Source: Spirochaetia bacterium (lineage in GTDB: Bacteria > Spirochaetota > Spirochaetia > Treponematales > Breznakiellaceae). From it: a DNA stretch of 16,272 bases. This document shows positions 12,352 to 16,272 of this stretch, one piece after another. The notes beneath the pieces are model-generated. The model saw only the letters and a list, made by a program, of their open reading frames with translations, was not told where the DNA came from and did not search any database. The DNA lies in the NCBI GenBank assembly GCA_025997655.1, contig BNUW01000048.1, forward strand, positions 1 to 16,272, in the 5' to 3' direction. The position numbers and the translations under genes were made by a program. The stretch's first letter is position 1, and each line of letters starts with the position of its first letter.

Positions 12352-14840
12352 TGGAAGCTCAAACACTCAGCATAGGCGGGATGACCTGCGCGGCCTGCGC
12401 GGCGCGGATAGAACGGACGGTGAAAAAGCTTCCCGGCATAAACACGGCCACAGTAAACCTGGCCAGTGAAAAGTTGTTTGTCGAATTTGACAACACCATC
12501 CAGGTCACCGCTATTAAAGATGCGGTTATCAAGATAGGCTATGACGTATTGGAGAAGCCGGCGAGCAGCCAGGTAACCATACCCATTGGGGGCATGACCT
12601 GTGCGGCTTGCTCGGCGCGGGTAGAAAAGGCTATCCGCAAGGTTCCGGGCATAGAAAGCGTTTCGGTGAACCTTGCCACGGAAAAAGCCACGGTTGCCTA
12701 TGATCCGCATACGGTACGCGTATCGGCGATTAAGGAAGTTATCGAAAAGGCGGGCTACACGGCGCTGGAAATTTCCCGGGAAACCGTCGATGAGGATAAG
12801 CTCCGCAAGGAACGGGCGGTCAGGACCCTCTGGACCAAGTTTATTGTCGCCGTAAGCCTGGCGGCGCCTTTGCTGTATATTGCCATGGCGCCCATGATTA
12901 CCTGGATACGTTTGCCCTTCCCCCGTGCCCTTGACCCGATGAACTTCCCCCTGGTGTACGCCCTTGTGGAACTTCTCCTGGTGATCCCCATTGTCGCAGC
13001 GGGGAACCGGTTTTATGTCGTAGGTTTTAAGGCCCTTGTCCAGCGGAGTCCCAACATGGATTCCCTCATCGCTCTGGGTACCAGCGCAGCGATACTGTAC
13101 AGCCTCTACAATGTTTCGCAGATTATCAGTGGCAATTTCAAGGCGGTAGAATCACTGTACTTTGAAAGCGCCGGGGTGATCATCGCACTGATACTGTTAG
13201 GCAAGTCCCTGGAGGCGGTATCCAAGGGCAAGACCAGCGAGGCCATAAAAAAACTGATGGGCCTGGCCCCAAAAACCGCCATCATCATCGAGAACGGGGT
13301 GGAAAAGGAAATCCCCATTGATGAGGTTGTGCCCGGGGATATTATTGTGGTTAAGCCGGGGGCAAAAATCCCCGTGGACGGTACGGTGGTGGATGGCCAC
13401 ACGTCGATAGATGAATCCATGCTTACCGGTGAAAGTATGCCGGTGGACAAAGATGCGGGGGCCGAGGTTTACGCCGCTACTATCAACACCACCGGGCTTA
13501 TCCGTTTCAAGGCTACCAAGATTGGCGGGGAGACTGCCCTGGCGCAGATCATCAAACTGGTGGAGGACGCCCAGGGTTCCAAGGCCCCCATCGCCCAGCT
13601 TGCGGATATTGTGTCCGGCTATTTTGTCCCCATTGTGTGTGTGATAGCGATACTGTCGGGCGCCGCCTGGTTCATCGCCACCACGGTTAACCCGGCGCTG
13701 CTCCCCGCGGGTTATTTCCCTGTGAAATTCGCCCTCACCATATTCATATCCGTGCTGGTCATTGCCTGCCCCTGCGCCCTTGGCCTTGCGACACCAACCG
13801 CAATCATGGTGGCCACCGGCAAGGGAGCGGAGAACGGCATCCTCATCAAGGGCGGGGAAGCCCTGGAAACCACCCACAAGGTGAGTACCATTGTGTTTGA
13901 CAAGACCGGAACCATCACCGAAGGGAAGCCGAAGGTTACCGATATAATCCCCGCCGGCATTGAAGCGGATTATCTGCTCCGGATTACCGCCTCCGCCGAA
14001 AAAGGTTCGGAACATCCCCTGGGGCAGGCGATTGTCAATGACGCGGAAGAAAAGGGGCTGGAATTTTTTACGGTGGATAGTTTTGAATCCCTCACCGGCC
14101 GGGGCATAGAAGCGCTCATCAACGGCGCAAAAACCCTGGTAGGGAATCGCAAGCTCATGGATGAACGAGGTGTCTCCCTTGTGGAACTGGAACAGGACTC
14201 GGACCGTTTGGCCGGGGAGGGGAAGACGCCGATGTACGCGGCCCTTGAGGGGAAACTCGCCGGTATTATCGCCGTTGCCGACACGGTAAAGTCCAGCAGT
14301 AAAGCTGCTATCGAAGGCCTCCACCAAATGGGCATAGAGGTAGTCATGATCACCGGGGACAACAAAAAGACGGCGGATGCCATTGCCAGACAGGTAGGGA
14401 TAGACCGGGTGCTTTCCGAAGTATTACCCCAGGATAAGTCCAACGAGGTAAAGAAACTCCAGGACGAGGGCAGGAAGGTCGCCATGGTGGGGGACGGCAT
14501 CAACGACGCCCCCGCCCTTGCCCAGGCCGATATCGGCATCGCCATCGGGAGCGGTACGGATGTAGCAATGGAGTCCGCAGATATTGTGCTTATGCGGAGC
14601 GATCTGATGGATGTACCCACGGCCATCAACCTGAGCAAAAGGACGATCCGTAACATCAAGCAAAACCTGTTTTGGGCCTTCGGCTATAACACCGTGGGCA
14701 TCCCCATTGCGGCGGGACTGCTCCACATCTTTGGCGGTCCCCTCTTAAACCCGATCTTCGCCGCCGCCGCCATGAGCATGAGTTCCGTATCGGTGTTGAC
14801 CAACGCGCTGCGGCTGAAACGATTTAAACCAACAAAGTAA
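12351..14840 (+). CDS. copA: Cu(I)-translocating P1B-type ATPase
   Basis: 829 aa from the ATG at 12351. I prefer this to the GTG 15 bp upstream because GGAGG at 12338-12342 is 8 nt from it and it overlaps the previous stop. It pumps Cu(I) out of the cytoplasm using ATP. Order: two HMA domains (GGMTCAAC, Cys13/16 and Cys84/87), membrane spans, actuator LTGES (358-362), CPC motif at 473-475, phosphorylation site DKTGT with Asp517, SEHPLG with His555, TGDN (668-671), GDGINDAP (714-721), and the last spans. Tyr779-Asn780 in span 7 and MSMSS (808-812) in span 8 are the ligands that define the copper class P1B-1. Length and all motifs are normal. Being placed between a DUF2318 protein and a lipoprotein suggests that it loads periplasmic partners as well as detoxifying. 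Confidence 0.97.
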   Translation: MEAQTLSIGGMTCAACAARIERTVKKLPGINTATVNLASEKLFVEFDNTIQVTAIKDAVIKIGYDVLEKPASSQVTIPIGGMTCAACSARVEKAIRKVPGIESVSVNLATEKATVAYDPHTVRVSAIKEVIEKAGYTALEISRETVDEDKLRKERAVRTLWTKFIVAVSLAAPLLYIAMAPMITWIRLPFPRALDPMNFPLVYALVELLLVIPIVAAGNRFYVVGFKALVQRSPNMDSLIALGTSAAILYSLYNVSQIISGNFKAVESLYFESAGVIIALILLGKSLEAVSKGKTSEAIKKLMGLAPKTAIIIENGVEKEIPIDEVVPGDIIVVKPGAKIPVDGTVVDGHTSIDESMLTGESMPVDKDAGAEVYAATINTTGLIRFKATKIGGETALAQIIKLVEDAQGSKAPIAQLADIVSGYFVPIVCVIAILSGAAWFIATTVNPALLPAGYFPVKFALTIFISVLVIACPCALGLATPTAIMVATGKGAENGILIKGGEALETTHKVSTIVFDKTGTITEGKPKVTDIIPAGIEADYLLRITASAEKGSEHPLGQAIVNDAEEKGLEFFTVDSFESLTGRGIEALINGAKTLVGNRKLMDERGVSLVELEQDSDRLAGEGKTPMYAALEGKLAGIIAVADTVKSSSKAAIEGLHQMGIEVVMITGDNKKTADAIARQVGIDRVLSEVLPQDKSNEVKKLQDEGRKVAMVGDGINDAPALAQADIGIAIGSGTDVAMESADIVLMRSDLMDVPTAINLSKRTIRNIKQNLFWAFGYNTVGIPIAAGLLHIFGGPLLNPIFAAAAMSMSSVSVLTNALRLKRFKPTK

Positions 14841-14852
14841 AAGGAGTATGAC

Positions 14853-15515
14853 ATGTACAGACTATTGACAATTATGATGATTACCGTAATGGTGTCCGCC
14901 TGTTCCCAACTGGACGTGGTAGGGACGGATTCAACAAGAGCCTTCAATGCGGTTTTGGACGCGCTGCCCGGCAATATTGCGGCGGACGAAATGAACGCCG
15001 GCTGGTCTCTCTCCGCGCCGGACGGGGCTGCCCGTTTTATCTGGAGCGCCGACTACCGCAAAAGCCCCCTCCATGACGTTATGCTGGAAGTAGAAGCCCG
15101 CCCCTTTCTTGACGCGGGCCTGAATCCCGATAAGCTGCCGGAGGATATTTCATTCTACGAAGGTAAACTTATGGTGGGGACGAAACTGGGGAACGACCAA
15201 TTAAAATATTCCGGCGACCCCACTCCCCTTGCGTCCTATGAGCAGATCGTTACGCTATACCGGAAGACCATCGGCTACCATGCCGCACTGGATCATTACG
15301 GCGTAAGCATCGGGGATGGCAACCTCTTTGAGTGGGCCAAGGATATGAGCGCCAACGACAAGGATATTGTTTTTGTCCTCAACCCCGAACCGTTTATCAA
15401 TGCCGGCGTTAATCCCAACGCGGTTCAGGGGTGGACCTTCGCCAAAGTTCCGGTGGACATTAACGGGAAACCGGTTGAGGTAGATAAACTCTTAAAGCCT
15501 TTTAATGTGCGGTAA
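14853..15515 (+). CDS. Lipoprotein with internal duplication, copper operon
   Basis: 220 aa. The N-terminus MYRLLTIMMITVMVSAC has a lipobox with Cys17, so the protein is lipid-anchored. AAGGAG lies 6 nt before the ATG, 12 bp after copA. I do not recognise the family. Two segments resemble each other: residues about 57-110 (DGAARFIWSADY ... ARPFLDAGLNPDKL) and about 155-205 (DGNLFEWAKDM ... PEPFINAGVNPNAV), sharing the nearly identical PF(L/I)(D/N)AG(L/V)NP motif (84-92 and 180-188). The mature part has no Cys and few Met, so it is not an obvious copper chaperone; His73, His143 and His148 are the only His candidates. Its place in the operon implies a surface or periplasmic partner of the copper system. 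Confidence 0.85.
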   Translation: MYRLLTIMMITVMVSACSQLDVVGTDSTRAFNAVLDALPGNIAADEMNAGWSLSAPDGAARFIWSADYRKSPLHDVMLEVEARPFLDAGLNPDKLPEDISFYEGKLMVGTKLGNDQLKYSGDPTPLASYEQIVTLYRKTIGYHAALDHYGVSIGDGNLFEWAKDMSANDKDIVFVLNPEPFINAGVNPNAVQGWTFAKVPVDINGKPVEVDKLLKPFNVR

Positions 15516-15529
15516 CGGTGGAGTGCTCT

Positions 15530-15937
15530 ATGAAAGAAACAGGAGTAGTAGTAAATCTAAAAGGCGCATTGGCAACCGTTAAAGTTACGCGCCCGGCAGC
15601 TTCAAACGGCTGTTGTCATTTTGATACTACCAGGGACGAATTCCTTGACGCCTATAATACCTGTAACGCCGCCGTTAATGACCGGGTATCCGTCGAATCG
15701 GCGGTGCAAGCGGAAACGAAAAAAACCTTTGTACAATTCGGCATATACATAGCCGGTTTTGTATTTGGTTTAGTAGCGGGCAATTATGCAGCCGGCCTAT
15801 TCAATGCGGAAAACATGCGGGAGGTCTTTTCCGTAGCGGCGGCCCTGGCAGCAGTTGTTATCACCCGCCTTATTTACAAACGCCGCTCCGGCACTGCGGT
15901 AAGAAAACTGCCGGTTATCAATTATATAGAGCAGTAA
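15530..15937 (+). CDS. RseC/MucC-like membrane protein
   Basis: 135 aa from the ATG at 15530, favoured over the GTG at 15518 because GGTGGAG (15517-15523) is 6 nt from it. Layout matches the RseC/MucC family: a short N-terminal beta domain (ETGVVVNLKGALATVKVTRP), a cysteine cluster (Cys28, Cys29, Cys45), the N-D-R-V-S-V strand, then two membrane spans (about 68-90 and 99-115) and a basic tail. RseC homologues are linked to the Rsx/Rnf electron-transport complexes and to SoxR reduction. The family's usual CxxC-type spacing is altered here to CC plus a distant Cys. As last gene of the copper operon it hints at a redox step, perhaps keeping copper or thiols reduced (inference). Confidence 0.75.
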   Translation: MKETGVVVNLKGALATVKVTRPAASNGCCHFDTTRDEFLDAYNTCNAAVNDRVSVESAVQAETKKTFVQFGIYIAGFVFGLVAGNYAAGLFNAENMREVFSVAAALAAVVITRLIYKRRSGTAVRKLPVINYIEQ

Positions 15938-15945
15938 AGAACATG

Positions 15946-15981
15946 CTATACTGTGCAGTTTCTTCCGCACATATAGTTTTT
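15946..15981 (+). terminator. Terminator of the copper operon
   Basis: CTATA-C-TGTGC (15946-15956) pairs with GCACATATAG (15967-15976), one C bulged, 10-nt loop, followed directly by TTTTT (15977-15981). It lies 9 bp after the RseC-like stop codon. Confidence 0.65.
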
Positions 15982-16001
15982 GCGATATAGTGATGGCGCA
16001 G

Positions 16002-16139
16002 CGGAAGGAGCGGGGCATGCCGGGCCGAATGCATATGCGTGTCCCTGCGTAGGGAGACCTATTCGGGCCCCCCTGGGGGCCGGGCTCCCGGAGCAGATTC
16101 TCGCATCCGCATGAGGACCGGCATGCCCCGCTCCTTCCG
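16002..16139. repeat. 138-bp GC-rich palindromic element with perfect 22-bp outer stem
   Basis: 16002-16023 and 16118-16139 are exact reverse complements over 22 bp. Inside, 16029-16039 pairs with 16102-16112 at 9 of 11 positions. Three smaller hairpins fit the interior: TCCCT-GCGT-AGGGA (16042-16055), GGCCCCC/GGGGGCC (16066-16081) and CCGG-GCTC-CCGG (16080-16091, alternative to the last arm). Its GC content is higher than its surroundings. It has no credible reading frame, promoter or directly attached terminator. It could be a REP/MITE-like palindromic element or a structured RNA; repeated copies elsewhere in the genome would favour the former. Confidence 0.6.
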
Positions 16140-16160
16140 GCATTGTCGATAGATTTAGAC

Positions 16161-16188
16161 AAAAAAAGACCGGCGAACTTCGCCGGTC
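16161..16188 (-). terminator. Leftward-facing intrinsic terminator
   Basis: GACCGGCGAA (16168-16177) and TTCGCCGGTC (16179-16188) are perfect 10-bp arms with a single C between them (so the real loop opens a few pairs). Seven A residues at 16161-16167 become a T-run only for transcripts moving leftward. The next visible gene start points the other way, so the transcript it ends is not in this window. Confidence 0.75.
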
Positions 16189-16235
16189 CTGCCCTTGAGG
16201 CAATCGGACATATAGTGATTTGGGAGGGGAACTAT

Positions 16236-16272
16236 ATGCCCGACATATATAATATCGGCTTGTTTCCCTGGA
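16236..16272 (+). CDS. Start of a new plus-strand gene (12 codons visible)
   Basis: ATG at 16236 is preceded by GGGAGGGG (16222-16229) at 6 nt, a strong ribosome site, and the frame (MPDIYNIGLFPW) stays open to the window edge. Too little is visible to name a function. It lies well beyond the copper operon's terminator, so it probably has its own promoter. Confidence 0.5.
   Translation, partial: MPDIYNIGLFPW

Larger units (their letters stand above)
15985..16219. repeat. 10-bp direct repeat flanking the hairpin element region
   Basis: ATATAGTGAT occurs at 15985-15994 and 16210-16219. A shortened relative, ATATAGT, is at 15971-15977. The copies flank the large inverted-repeat element, though not directly at its ends (7 bp and 70 bp away). 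They could be relics of a duplication or shared regulatory sites. Confidence 0.35.

Noticed and set aside
13197..14327. 376-codon open frame on the minus strand opposite copA
   Set aside because: It mirrors the codon pattern of the fully motif-supported copA, has a Gly/His/Arg-rich unfamiliar composition and no ribosome site.
15797..16203. Two minus-strand frames (121 and 85 codons) over the palindromic element
   Set aside because: They translate the inverted repeat and terminator hairpin into Arg/Pro/Ala-rich sequence and overlap the RseC-like gene; no ribosome site.
1..16272. CRISPR array, rRNA, classical riboswitch, insertion-sequence transposase
   Set aside because: No regularly spaced repeats, rRNA-like stretches, riboswitch cores or transposase-like proteins were found on either strand.

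Overview
The window most resembles a host-associated spirochaete of the Treponema type. This rests on overall gene style, signal peptides ending in xAQ, a mixed anaerobic gene content and a GC-rich background (roughly 53-55% by eye) broken by one AT-rich island. The species assignment is inference; there is no rRNA or other marker gene here.

Left third (1-7022): a minus-strand operon reads from about 6260 down past position 1: acetyl-CoA acetyltransferase (thiolase), an NAD-type short-chain dehydrogenase, a KAS III-like condensing enzyme, then livH, livM and livG of a LIV-type ABC importer. The genes are separated by 1-14 bp or overlap. Two tandem 15-bp operator-like palindromes sit just downstream of a plausible promoter for this operon. 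A divergent TetR-family regulator starts at 6384. The simplest reading is a TetR-controlled catabolic unit that imports a carboxylate or amino-acid-like compound and processes it as an acyl-CoA. Two oddities stand out. The condensing enzyme has Cys-His-His where KAS III has Cys-His-Asn. LivG carries about 220 extra N-terminal residues predicted to be coiled coil.

Middle (7023-9150): an AT-rich island of foreign appearance. It holds a Bacteroidetes-like outer-membrane protein gene bracketed by 18-bp inverted repeats (17/18 identical), and a PPOX-family flavoprotein whose 3' end carries a diverged copy of the same repeat, so both look like mobile cassettes. To their right lie the 3' stub of a Ser/Thr kinase gene, a frameshifted AbiEi-type antitoxin pseudogene that still has its promoter and inverted repeat, and another small unassigned remnant.

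Right part (9163-15981): a secreted protein of unknown function with its own terminator, then a plus-strand copper-handling operon. The operon encodes a four-part fusion (HMA domain, SafE/UreH-like membrane domain, cupredoxin domain, degenerate second cupredoxin-like domain with a CCGGG tail), a 34-residue membrane peptide, a secreted DUF2318 four-plus-one-cysteine protein, a CopA Cu(I) ATPase, a lipoprotein with an internal duplication, and an RseC-like protein. Its first gene appears to be translated from a leaderless or nearly leaderless mRNA. Together these could move Cu(I) from the cytoplasm through CopA to periplasmic or membrane-bound cupredoxin and DUF2318 proteins, with RseC and SafE suggesting a redox component.

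Right edge (15982-16272): a 138-bp GC-rich inverted-repeat element with a perfect 22-bp outer stem, a leftward-facing terminator, and the first codons of a new plus-strand gene.
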